This document shows positions 1-7,611 of a stretch of DNA of 64,000 nucleotides, piece after piece. Position 1 is the stretch's first letter. Each line of letters starts with the position of its first letter. The DNA is from Pseudomonadota bacterium. Its GTDB lineage: Bacteria > Pseudomonadota > Gammaproteobacteria > Steroidobacterales > Steroidobacteraceae. The stretch lies in contig JAEZFW010000028.1 of the NCBI GenBank assembly GCA_023417315.1, positions 62,001 to 126,000 of the forward strand, given 5' to 3'. The notes under the pieces were generated by a model. It had not been told where the DNA came from, made no database searches, and saw only the letters and a program-made list of their open reading frames with translations. The position numbers and the translations under genes were made by a program.

Positions 1-857
1 AGCTCGCGTTGCGACCTCTCTATGGTGAAGGTGAATTGGTCGTCGATTGCACCGTCGCACCCTTCGAGGATCCAGGTGCTCATGGTGCCGTGATGATCGA
101 GATCAGCGATGCCACTCAGCACCAACGCATCTCGCGGGAGACGGCGCTCCTCACGCAGATCGACGGCAGTCGATTGATGATCCGCCAGCTCGCTCACGAA
201 ATAAAAAACCCGCTGGGTGGCTTGCGCGGCGCGGCGCAGCTACTCGCTCGTCAACTCGCCGACGCGTCGATGCGCGAGTACACCTCGATCATCATTAGCG
301 AAGCCGATCGTCTCGTGGCGCTCGTCGATTCGCTCCTCGGCCCGGGACATGCACCGCGCAAAGAGTTGATCAACGTTCATGAGCTTCTGCAGCACGTGCG
401 GCATTTGCTTGCTGCCGATGCACCCTCGATCGCGATAGACAGAGACTACGATCCGAGCTTGCCGCCGTTGCGGCTCGATCGAAACTTGATCATTCAAGCG
501 ATGCTCAACCTGGGACGAAACGCTATGCAGGCGATTGCCCAGTCTCACATCTCCGGCGGCCGACTCATCTTGCGAACGCGCGCGTTGACAAATGTGAACA
601 TCGGTGCGCGCCGTCACCGAGTTGTCGCGAGCGTGCAGTTCGAGGACAACGGACCGGGCGTACCCGAGCAATTGCGCGAGACGATTTTCTATCCACTTGT
701 TACGGGTCGCAGCGACGGCACGGGCCTCGGACTTGCGATCGCGCAGGATCTCGTTGCACGCCACGATGGCCTGATCGAATTCGAGAGCCGCCCGGGTCGA
801 ACCATTTTCACGATTCTCTTGCCTATCAACGCTTCCGATACCAGTGAAACCTCTTAA
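1..857 (+). CDS. glnL: Nitrogen regulation sensor kinase NtrB/GlnL, 5'-partial
   Basis: This is the C-terminal part of the histidine kinase that phosphorylates and dephosphorylates NtrC according to nitrogen status, normally under PII control. The frame is open to the left window edge, so the start and most of the PAS region lie outside. The visible part has the H-box (QLAHEIKNPLGG), the N-box (NLGRNAMQAI) and the ATP-binding G1 (EDNGPGVPE) and G2 (GRSDGTGLGLAIAQ) boxes, in the right order. Its end overlaps the following ntrC by 14 bp, which implies translational coupling. The pairing with NtrC makes NtrB more likely than another PAS kinase. Confidence 0.93.
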   Translation, partial: LALRPLYGEGELVVDCTVAPFEDPGAHGAVMIEISDATQHQRISRETALLTQIDGSRLMIRQLAHEIKNPLGGLRGAAQLLARQLADASMREYTSIIISEADRLVALVDSLLGPGHAPRKELINVHELLQHVRHLLAADAPSIAIDRDYDPSLPPLRLDRNLIIQAMLNLGRNAMQAIAQSHISGGRLILRTRALTNVNIGARRHRVVASVQFEDNGPGVPEQLRETIFYPLVTGRSDGTGLGLAIAQDLVARHDGLIEFESRPGRTIFTILLPINASDTSETS

Positions 858-2241
858 CGTCTGGCTCGTCGACGACGACGCCTCAATACGATGGGTCCTC
901 GAGAAAGCGCTGCGCCAAGGCGGGATGTCGCCCACAGCGTTCGATCACGCGGATACGGCGCTCGCCGCACTGCGACGAGATCGTCCTGACGTGCTCATCA
1001 CCGATGTGCGCATGCCCGGCCGAAGCGGACTCGAGTTGCTCACGGAGATCCGCGGCAGCCAACCTGAGTTGCCTGTGATCGTGATGACGGCGCACTCGGA
1101 TCTGGACAGCGCCGTCGCTGCGTATCAAGGCGGCGCATTCGAATATTTGCCCAAGCCCTTTGATATCGATCAAGCGGTCGATCTCGTTCGACGCGCTGCC
1201 CAGCAGCGCATTCGAGTGGAAGAGACCTCGAGTGAGGCGCGGCGCATTCCCGAGATGCTGGGCCATGCGCCGGCAATGCAAGAGGTCTTTCGAGCGATCG
1301 GCCGATTGTCTCGCTCCAGTATGACGGTGCTCATCACTGGCGAATCTGGCACGGGCAAGGAGCTGGTGGCTCGCGCACTGCACAGACATAGCCCGCGCGC
1401 CAATAAAGCCTTCATCGCGCTCAACACGTCCGCATTCACCGCCGACCTGCTCGAGTCGGAGCTGTTCGGCCACGAGAAAGGTTCGTTCACCGGCGCTGAT
1501 CAACTTCGCAGGGGCCGCTTCGAGCAAGCGGACGGTGGAACGCTCTTCCTCGATGAGATCGGCGACATGTCGCCCCAACTGCAGACACGTTTGTTACGCG
1601 TGCTCGCAGAAGGCGAGTTCTACAGAGTGGGTGGTCAGGTGCCCGTGCGAGTCGATGTGCGTGTAATCGCAGCGACGCACCAGGATCTCGAGGAACGCGT
1701 GAAGCAGAATCTGTTTCGCGAAGATCTGCTGCATCGCCTGAATGTCATTCGCATCGAAGTACCGCCGCTGCGTTCACGTCGCGAAGATATTCCAGAGTTG
1801 CTTCTGCATTATCTCGATGCTGCTGCGATCGAGCTCGGCGTTGAACCGAAGACGCTCACACCTGAAGCGGCTGCGGTGTTATCGAACTTCGACTGGCCCG
1901 GCAACGTGCGTCAGCTAGTCAACGCATGCCGACGCCTCACGGTCACTGCACCCGGGCGGGAGATCAAGTCGGAAGACATCCCAGCAGATCTCGGCGGTTC
2001 CACGAGCCCCGCGATCTTGCAAGACGAGTGGACGCGTCAGCTGACGAGTTGGGCCGAGAAGCGGTTGAATGCAGGCGAAACACCGTTGCTCGACGATGCC
2101 ATGCCCGAGTTCGAGCGCACACTCATACGTGCAGCGCTGCGCAAAGCCGAAGGTGGGCGTCAGGAAGCAGCGAGGCTTCTCGGGTGGGGCCGCAACACGC
2201 TCACGCGCAAGCTCAAGGAGCTTGCGATGGACGACGAATAA
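844..2241 (+). CDS. glnG: Nitrogen regulator NtrC, sigma-54 activator
   Basis: This response regulator activates sigma-54 promoters of nitrogen-assimilation genes. The receiver domain has the acidic pocket (VDDDAS) and phospho-acceptor Asp54 in ITDVRMPG, the same position as in enteric NtrC. The AAA+ domain has Walker A GESGTGKE, Walker B GGTLFLDEIGDM and arginine-rich LPPLRSRREDIP-type sensor segments. A Fis-type helix-turn-helix (EAARLLGWGRNTLTRKLKEL) closes the 465-residue protein. The sigma-54 contact loop reads GSFTGA instead of the usual GAFTGA. The GTG start at 844 lies inside the end of ntrB. The 3' end faces pyrD across 17 bp. Confidence 0.96.
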   Translation: MKPLNVWLVDDDASIRWVLEKALRQGGMSPTAFDHADTALAALRRDRPDVLITDVRMPGRSGLELLTEIRGSQPELPVIVMTAHSDLDSAVAAYQGGAFEYLPKPFDIDQAVDLVRRAAQQRIRVEETSSEARRIPEMLGHAPAMQEVFRAIGRLSRSSMTVLITGESGTGKELVARALHRHSPRANKAFIALNTSAFTADLLESELFGHEKGSFTGADQLRRGRFEQADGGTLFLDEIGDMSPQLQTRLLRVLAEGEFYRVGGQVPVRVDVRVIAATHQDLEERVKQNLFREDLLHRLNVIRIEVPPLRSRREDIPELLLHYLDAAAIELGVEPKTLTPEAAAVLSNFDWPGNVRQLVNACRRLTVTAPGREIKSEDIPADLGGSTSPAILQDEWTRQLTSWAEKRLNAGETPLLDDAMPEFERTLIRAALRKAEGGRQEAARLLGWGRNTLTRKLKELAMDDE

Positions 2242-2258
2242 AAGCTCGTTCGTTGCGA

Positions 2259-3209
2259 TCAGCAGACTTGTGTGCGTGCGAGCGCGGGCGCGTGTCCGCT
2301 CGAGCTACCGACGAGCTCCGAGATCGAACGCAAGCCATGGCGGGAAAGATACTCGGCGATTCCGTCGTTGATCTTCTTGCATGCGAGAGGATCGTAGAAG
2401 AGCGCGGTGCCGACGCCGACGGCCGACGCACCCGCGATCAAGAATTCGAGCGCGTCGTTCGCCGAGCAAATACCGCCCTGGCCGATGATCGGCACATTGT
2501 GCTTGCGCGCGACTTCATACACTTGGTGGACCTTCAGAAGCGCGATGGGCTTGATCGCAGGGCCTGACAGACCGCCTTGGATGTTTCCGATAACGGGGCG
2601 ACGCGTGTTCACATCGATCGCCATTCCCATCACCGTATTGATGACCGCGAGTGCGTCGGAGCCGGCTTCGATGCAATAGCGCGCGTTCTCGCGGATGTCA
2701 GTTTGATTCGGCGATAGTTTCGTGATCAGCGGCTTCTTAGTGACGGCACGGCACGCTGCCACCACTCGCGCGGACATCTCGGGATAGTTGCCGAACTGAA
2801 CGCCGCCTTCCTTGATGTTCGGACACGAGATGTTGATCTCGATTGCGTCGATGGGCGAATCCTCGAAACGCCGCGTGACTTCGACGTAATCTTCGATGGT
2901 GGACCCGCAGACGTTGGCGATGAAGCGAGTTTCTTTGAAGTCTAGCGTCGGCAGGATCTTCGTGACGACGTGATCGACACCTGGATTTTGCAGACCGATC
3001 GCGTTGAGCATCCCCATGGGGGTTTCGTAGACGCGATGCGGCGGATTCCCTAGACGCGGCTCGCGGGTCGTGCCTTTTAGAACGATGGCACCCGCATCTG
3101 CATTCGAGAAGCCTTCGACGCGCGTATATTCCTCGCCGAATCCGACGCAGCCGGATAGCAGCACGATGGGTGAGTTGAAGCGAAGCCCGCAGAAGTCGAC
3201 GGACAGCAT
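2259..3209 (-). CDS. pyrD: Dihydroorotate dehydrogenase, class 1B catalytic subunit
   Basis: This flavoenzyme oxidises dihydroorotate to orotate in pyrimidine synthesis. The catalytic loop reads NISCPNIKEGG with cysteine as base, which defines class 1, and the segment INTVMGMAIDVNTRRPVIGN plus GGLSGPAIKP matches the class 1B PyrD of Gram-positives. Class 1B normally needs a PyrK subunit to use NAD, and no pyrK lies nearby. Most gammaproteobacteria use the membrane class 2 enzyme, so this form is unusual here. The start was placed at 3209 (MLSVDFCGLRF), where homologues begin; an in-frame ATG at 3236 would add nine residues. A related dihydropyrimidine dehydrogenase subunit is less likely. Confidence 0.82.
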   Translation of the reverse strand: MLSVDFCGLRFNSPIVLLSGCVGFGEEYTRVEGFSNADAGAIVLKGTTREPRLGNPPHRVYETPMGMLNAIGLQNPGVDHVVTKILPTLDFKETRFIANVCGSTIEDYVEVTRRFEDSPIDAIEINISCPNIKEGGVQFGNYPEMSARVVAACRAVTKKPLITKLSPNQTDIRENARYCIEAGSDALAVINTVMGMAIDVNTRRPVIGNIQGGLSGPAIKPIALLKVHQVYEVARKHNVPIIGQGGICSANDALEFLIAGASAVGVGTALFYDPLACKKINDGIAEYLSRHGLRSISELVGSSSGHAPALARTQVC

Positions 3210-3300
3210 GCGAGAAGACTCGGGATCGGTAAGCATCGCGCGCTAGTCTAGCGCAGCGGACCCCGTGCCGCAGGTCTGACCAATCCCGGTGAGCGCCCGA

Positions 3301-3765
3301 ATGTTCAATGTCGTCCTCTTTCAGCCAGAGATCCCACCGAACACCGGCAATATCATTCGCCTGTGCGCGAACACTGGCGCGCGCCTACATCTCATTCGCC
3401 CCCTGGGATTCGATATCAGCGAGAAGGCGGTGCGGCGAGCGGGAATGGATTACGCCGAGCTCGCATCGGTCCGCACGTGGGACTCTCTCGGGCAGTGTCT
3501 AGACGAGATACGCCCAGGCCGATGGTTTGCGGTCTCCACTCGCGGGAGGGTACGGTACGATGAGATTCGATACGAGCCCCAGGACACCTTCGTATTCGGG
3601 CCTGAGACGCGCGGACTTCCGCACGACCTGCTCGAAAGTTGTCCTACCGAACGTCGTCTACGGATTCCGATGGTGCCTGGCAATCGAAGCTTGAATCTCT
3701 CGAATGCGGCCGCGGTGCTCGTTTACGAAGCCTGGCGCCAGCTCGATTTCGCACCACCGAACTAG
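3301..3765 (+). CDS. trmL: tRNA (cytidine/uridine-2'-O)-methyltransferase TrmL
   Basis: This SPOUT-class enzyme methylates the wobble nucleotide 34 of tRNA-Leu isoacceptors using S-adenosylmethionine. The N-terminus MFNVVLFQPEIPPNTGNIIR and the knot-forming GNRSLNLSNAAAVLVYEAWRQ segment are close to E. coli TrmL, and the 154-residue length fits the family. An in-frame GTG at 3289 is possible, but homologues start at the ATG at 3301. The stop overlaps the convergent gpsA stop by 4 bp. It is divergent from pyrD. Confidence 0.93.
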   Translation: MFNVVLFQPEIPPNTGNIIRLCANTGARLHLIRPLGFDISEKAVRRAGMDYAELASVRTWDSLGQCLDEIRPGRWFAVSTRGRVRYDEIRYEPQDTFVFGPETRGLPHDLLESCPTERRLRIPMVPGNRSLNLSNAAAVLVYEAWRQLDFAPPN

Positions 3766-4787
3766 ACGTTCTCGGGTTTGAGCGCGCGTGACATCAACTC
3801 TTTGACAGCATCTTTCGGTGCGACGCCCTCGTATATCACGCGATAGATCTGCTCGCTGATCGGCATTTCGACGTTCACGCGCCGTGCCACTTCACGGACC
3901 GCCCGGGCGGCCAACACGCCTTCCACGACTTGACCGATCGCACGCTGCGCGGCGCCGACCTCTTCGCCCGACGCGAGCTCGAGGCCAAACCGCCGGTTGC
4001 GAGATTGATTGTCCGTGCACGTGAGCACCAGGTCACCTAATCCAGCCAAGCCCATGAACGTTTCTTTTCGAGCACCGAGCGCGACACCCAAACGCGTCAT
4101 CTCGACGAGCCCGCGTGTTATGAGCGCGATCCGCGTATTGGCGCCAAAACCTAGTCCATCCGAAAGCCCCGCGCCGATCGCGAGCACATTCTTCGTCGCG
4201 CCACCCACCTCCACGCCGATGATGTCGTTGGATGTGTACGCGCGAAAGTTGAGCCCTGAGAGGCTCTGCGCGAGTGCAGCCGCGAAGTTGCTATCGGTCG
4301 CGGCAACAGTCATTGCAGTTGGCAGGCCTGCGCCGACCTCCTTCGCGAATGTCGGGCCGGAGATCACAGCGAGCGGGATGTGAGCGCCGAGGACCTGCCG
4401 CGCAACCTCATGAGGCAAGAGCCCCGTCGCAAGCTCGAAGCCTTTGGTTGCCCACGCGACACGCGCCTCCTGTCTGAGGTGGGCCGCTGCACTCTCCAGC
4501 GTCTCGCGCAATGCGTGGCTGGGAACGGCAACTAGGATCTCTCTGCTATCGCGGAGCGCGCTTGCGAGATTCGCTTCGACTTGGAGCGAGTCGGGAAAGG
4601 GAGCATCCGGTAAGTAGCGCGCATTTCGGCGCTCTCTTTCGAGCTCAGCCAAGTGTGCCGGATCGCGGCCCCACAACACAGTGGGCCGCGAAGCGCGTGC
4701 AAACTGGATCGCGAGGGCCGTTCCCCATGAACCGGCCCCAAGCACGGCGATTTGTGTTGCGGAGGTGATCTCCCCAGCCCCGCTCAT
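3762..4787 (-). CDS. gpsA: Glycerol-3-phosphate dehydrogenase [NAD(P)+]
   Basis: This soluble enzyme reduces dihydroxyacetone phosphate to sn-glycerol 3-phosphate for phospholipid synthesis. The Rossmann motif AVLGAGSWGTALA starts at about residue 13, followed by the signature GPTFAKEV and the catalytic-lysine region GVEVGGATKNVLAIGAG. The 341-residue length is normal. It is the last gene of the minus-strand run yibN-grxC-secB-gpsA, an order shared with E. coli, and starts 6 bp after secB ends. Its 3' end overlaps trmL by 4 bp, so read-through from either side must stop within coding sequence. Confidence 0.96.
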   Translation of the reverse strand: MSGAGEITSATQIAVLGAGSWGTALAIQFARASRPTVLWGRDPAHLAELERERRNARYLPDAPFPDSLQVEANLASALRDSREILVAVPSHALRETLESAAAHLRQEARVAWATKGFELATGLLPHEVARQVLGAHIPLAVISGPTFAKEVGAGLPTAMTVAATDSNFAAALAQSLSGLNFRAYTSNDIIGVEVGGATKNVLAIGAGLSDGLGFGANTRIALITRGLVEMTRLGVALGARKETFMGLAGLGDLVLTCTDNQSRNRRFGLELASGEEVGAAQRAIGQVVEGVLAARAVREVARRVNVEMPISEQIYRVIYEGVAPKDAVKELMSRALKPENV

Positions 4788-4793
4788 GGCGCG

Positions 4794-5294
4794 CTAGTTC
4801 GCGGGCGGGGTCGCCTGTGGGGCCTGTTGCTGCTGCGCGCGCATCGCCGCTTGGGCGAACAGCGACTCGAAATTGACCGGCGGCAATAAGAATGGCGGGA
4901 ATCCACCCTTCGTCAACAGATCCGAAATCACTTGGCGCGCATACGGCAACAGATAGTTCGGGCAGAAGATACCGAGGAGGCGTTGCAGATCTTGCTGCGG
5001 AACATTGCGCATGCCGAACGCGCCCGCCTGTTGCAGCTCGATCAACCAGATCGTCTTCTCGGCCGCTTGCGCTTCCACGCGGATCGTCAGGACGACTTCT
5101 TTCATGTCGCCTCCGAGATCGTTGACCGATGTATTCAGATTCAGATTGATCGTCGGGTTGCCTGCGTTCGGATTCACGCGTGGGCCCACAGGCGCTTCGA
5201 ACGAAACGTCTTTCAGATAGATAGCCTGCGGTGCGAACTGCGGAGCATTCGGATCTGCGGCTTGGCCGTTCAGAGCGTTCACTTCATCAACCAT
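4794..5294 (-). CDS. secB: Protein-export chaperone SecB
   Basis: This tetrameric cytoplasmic chaperone keeps precursors unfolded and delivers them to SecA. The family core is visible: APQAIYLKDVSFEAP near the N-terminus, the beta-sheet segment with INLNLNTSVNDLG, and the C-terminal LPPVNFESLFAQ stretch. The start was placed at 5294, giving 166 residues and a likely Shine-Dalgarno (AGAGGA) upstream; the longer open frame to 5363 adds residues unlike the family. The tail is rich in glutamine and alanine. It lies between grxC and gpsA in a conserved operon. Confidence 0.95.
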   Translation of the reverse strand: MVDEVNALNGQAADPNAPQFAPQAIYLKDVSFEAPVGPRVNPNAGNPTINLNLNTSVNDLGGDMKEVVLTIRVEAQAAEKTIWLIELQQAGAFGMRNVPQQDLQRLLGIFCPNYLLPYARQVISDLLTKGGFPPFLLPPVNFESLFAQAAMRAQQQQAPQATPPAN

Positions 5295-5395
5295 GGTGAG
5301 GTCCTCTGTCGCATTCGTCGTGTAGTTTTTAAGTCTAGTTGACGATCGTCCACGACTCGACAATCGCCCGCCGAATTGAGTGTGAGCTGCGCGGC

Positions 5396-5671
5396 TCAGG
5401 CCGTCTTCGCGAGCAACTTATCGAGCTCGCCCGCACGTTCCAAAGCGGCCAAGTCGTCGTACCCGCCGATGTGACGCTCGCCGATAAAAATCTGCGGTAC
5501 CGTACGGCGCCCGCCACTCTTCTGAACCATCACTTCGCGCTGTGAGGGGTCTTCGTCGACCTTGATCTCATGGATCCCAACACCTTTACGCGTGAGCAAC
5601 CCCCGCGCGCGCTGACAATACCCGCACCATGTGGTCGAGTACATTACGATTTCAGGTGAATCGCTCATCAT
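5396..5671 (-). CDS. grxC: Glutaredoxin 3 with CGYC active site
   Basis: This glutathione-dependent thiol-disulphide oxidoreductase has about 91 residues. The redox motif is WCGYC, where E. coli Grx3 has CPYC, with the cis-proline loop RTVPQIFIG and the glutathione-binding GGYDDL segment behind it. The start at 5671 is preceded by AAGGGC at good spacing. The ATG overlaps the stop of the upstream rhodanese gene in an ATGA junction, which indicates coupling. The glycine in the active site may shift its redox potential, an inference only. Confidence 0.94.
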   Translation of the reverse strand: MMSDSPEIVMYSTTWCGYCQRARGLLTRKGVGIHEIKVDEDPSQREVMVQKSGGRRTVPQIFIGERHIGGYDDLAALERAGELDKLLAKTA

Positions 5672-6111
5672 GTCTTGCCCTTCTTGCCGTCGCCTCTGAC
5701 CAGCGGCAAGTTCTCCTGCCGCCAACTGGAGAGTCCACCGCGCAAGGTCGCGACTTTCGTGAACCCCAGTCCTCTTAACGCGCGAGCTGCGTTAGCGGAG
5801 GCAACACCGTTTTCGCAATAGACAAGAACGGGTTTTTCTTTGTATTTCTTCAACGATTCGGCGCGCGCGCTTAGCTCGTTCGCCGGAATGTGCCGGGAAT
5901 CGATGATGTGTCCGCCCTGATATTCTTCGGCGGAGCGCACGTCGATCACGGCAGCGCCGCTGTTCGCTAGATGCACCGCCTCGTTAGGGGACATCAGGCT
6001 GGAACCGCGGGCGCGGTTGCGAATCTCGAGAACGATCGCGAGCACGAACAGAATCGCCGCCGCCGCAACCAAAAACGGATGATTTGTGATGTACTCGAAC
6101 AGCCGATTCAT
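5668..6111 (-). CDS. yibN: Membrane-anchored single-domain rhodanese (YibN-like)
   Basis: The protein has one N-terminal membrane segment (about residues 11-29, FLVAAAAILFVLAIVL) and one rhodanese domain. The active-site loop is YCENGVASANAA with the catalytic cysteine present, after the conserved IDVRSAEEYQGGHI motif. The start at 6111 gives 147 residues, close to E. coli YibN; the open frame continues upstream but without family similarity. It heads the operon with grxC, secB and gpsA. The exact substrate of YibN proteins is not settled; a sulfur-transfer or redox role fits the coupling to grxC. Confidence 0.92.
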   Translation of the reverse strand: MNRLFEYITNHPFLVAAAAILFVLAIVLEIRNRARGSSLMSPNEAVHLANSGAAVIDVRSAEEYQGGHIIDSRHIPANELSARAESLKKYKEKPVLVYCENGVASANAARALRGLGFTKVATLRGGLSSWRQENLPLVRGDGKKGKT

Positions 6112-6236
6112 TGGATGTGTCTTACAGAATGTGCCGCACGATCGGCGCCGCCGAGCAGCTTCAAGATCATGCCGTCGATAAACGCCGACGCAAAAAAGGC
6201 GCAAAGTATAACAGCGCCCTCGAGCGGCACGCCCGT

Positions 6237-7388
6237 ATGAGACGCTGCTTCGCTCGAATATTTGCCCTGGTATGGCTTACGTGGGGGTTCTTGCCGGTCT
6301 GCGCTGCCGCCGCAGGAGTCGATGCGAAAGAGGCCGAGCTCAAGCAGATCCGGGGCCGTATCGAGTCCATTCGGAAGTCCATTCATGCGGATGCTGAGCG
6401 CCGCGATGCGCTCGCAACGCAGCTCAAGAATGCCGATATCGCCATTCAGTCTGCCCGCCAGCGGCTCGCCGACGTGCGCTCGCAGCGTACCGCAACCGAG
6501 AAGAAGCTCGCAGCACTGGCGCGCGAACAAGCCGAGGCGCAGCGACAAGTGGATTCAGAGCGCGGTGCGTTATCCGCCGAGCTCGCAGCCGCCTACATGA
6601 ATGGGCGCCAAGAGCAGCTCAAGCTCCTGCTGAATCAGCAGGATCCCGCACGTCTCGGTCGCATGATGACGTACTACGGCTACTTCGGGCGCGCCCGCGC
6701 AGATCGCATCGAGCGGATTAGCGATCAGCTCGAGCACTTGGCGTTGTTGAACGAAAACATCTCGGCCGAAGCGGCTCGTCTCAAACAGCTCGAGGCCGAG
6801 AACGAGCGCAACGTTCATGCACTGGCCGGCGCGCGTCAGCAGCGTGCCCAAACCCTCGCCCGAGTCCAGACGCAGCTGAAGAATCGCAACGAACAACTTG
6901 CGAAGCTGCAACGCGATGCTCGCGCGCTCGAAAATCTCGTGGCGGAGTTGCGTCGAGCGATCGAGGAGTTCCCCGAGCTGGCGGAGCAACCCTTTCAGAA
7001 GGTCAGAGGTAAGCTGCCCTGGCCCGTCAAGGGCAGCGTGCTGGCCAAGTTCGGCGAGCTGCGTGCCGGTGGACCGCTCAAATGGCAGGGCATCGTCATT
7101 GGTGCTCAACGCGGCACACAGGTGCGATCGCCCTACCATGGGCGCGTGGTGTATGCCGATTGGCTACCCGGACTCGGCTTGCTGCTCGTGCTCGATCACG
7201 GCGGCGGCTACATGAGCTTGTACGGGAACAATGAGCAGCTCTACCGGCGGGTGGGCGATCGTGTCCGACCGGGGGATGTGATTGGCGCGGTCGGGGACGC
7301 GGCAGGGGTCGGCAAGCCCGGCCTCTATCTCGAGATCAGAAAGGGACGCCAGACACTGGACCCTTCGACGTGGCTCGGGCGCCGCTAA
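6237..7388 (+). CDS. envC: Murein hydrolase activator EnvC
   Basis: This periplasmic divisome factor activates the amidases AmiA and AmiB. The 384-residue protein has a signal peptide (ending near VCAAAAG), a long coiled coil from about residue 30 to 245, and a C-terminal LytM domain. The LytM domain is degenerate: usual metal ligands are replaced, as YGN stands where YAH is expected and LYLEIR where LHFEIR is expected. This fits an activator rather than a peptidase. The start at 6237 gives a good signal peptide. It is divergent from yibN; TATAAC at 6207 may be its -10 element, without a clear -35. Confidence 0.92.
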   Translation: MRRCFARIFALVWLTWGFLPVCAAAAGVDAKEAELKQIRGRIESIRKSIHADAERRDALATQLKNADIAIQSARQRLADVRSQRTATEKKLAALAREQAEAQRQVDSERGALSAELAAAYMNGRQEQLKLLLNQQDPARLGRMMTYYGYFGRARADRIERISDQLEHLALLNENISAEAARLKQLEAENERNVHALAGARQQRAQTLARVQTQLKNRNEQLAKLQRDARALENLVAELRRAIEEFPELAEQPFQKVRGKLPWPVKGSVLAKFGELRAGGPLKWQGIVIGAQRGTQVRSPYHGRVVYADWLPGLGLLLVLDHGGGYMSLYGNNEQLYRRVGDRVRPGDVIGAVGDAAGVGKPGLYLEIRKGRQTLDPSTWLGRR

Positions 7389-7611
7389 TCGAAAGTCCCC
7401 TCCAAGCTCTGAGCAAAACCAGCAGGTCGGAACTCGTTTCAGCGTGTGGGACGCTCATAGATGGCGCTGGGATCGCGCGATTGCCCAATGACGCCAAGGG
7501 TCGCCCTCGCACTAGCAAAAGTGCGGCGGACTTCAAGGAAGCGCGCGCCCTGTGCACCCATTATCGATCCCTCAGATTCGGGGGTACGAGAGCCCGCTAC
7601 GGGCCAGCACT

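Noticed and set aside
7093..7385. EnvC LytM domain as an active M23 peptidase
   Set aside because: Metal-ligand positions are substituted (YGN and LYLEIR), as in known EnvC activators.
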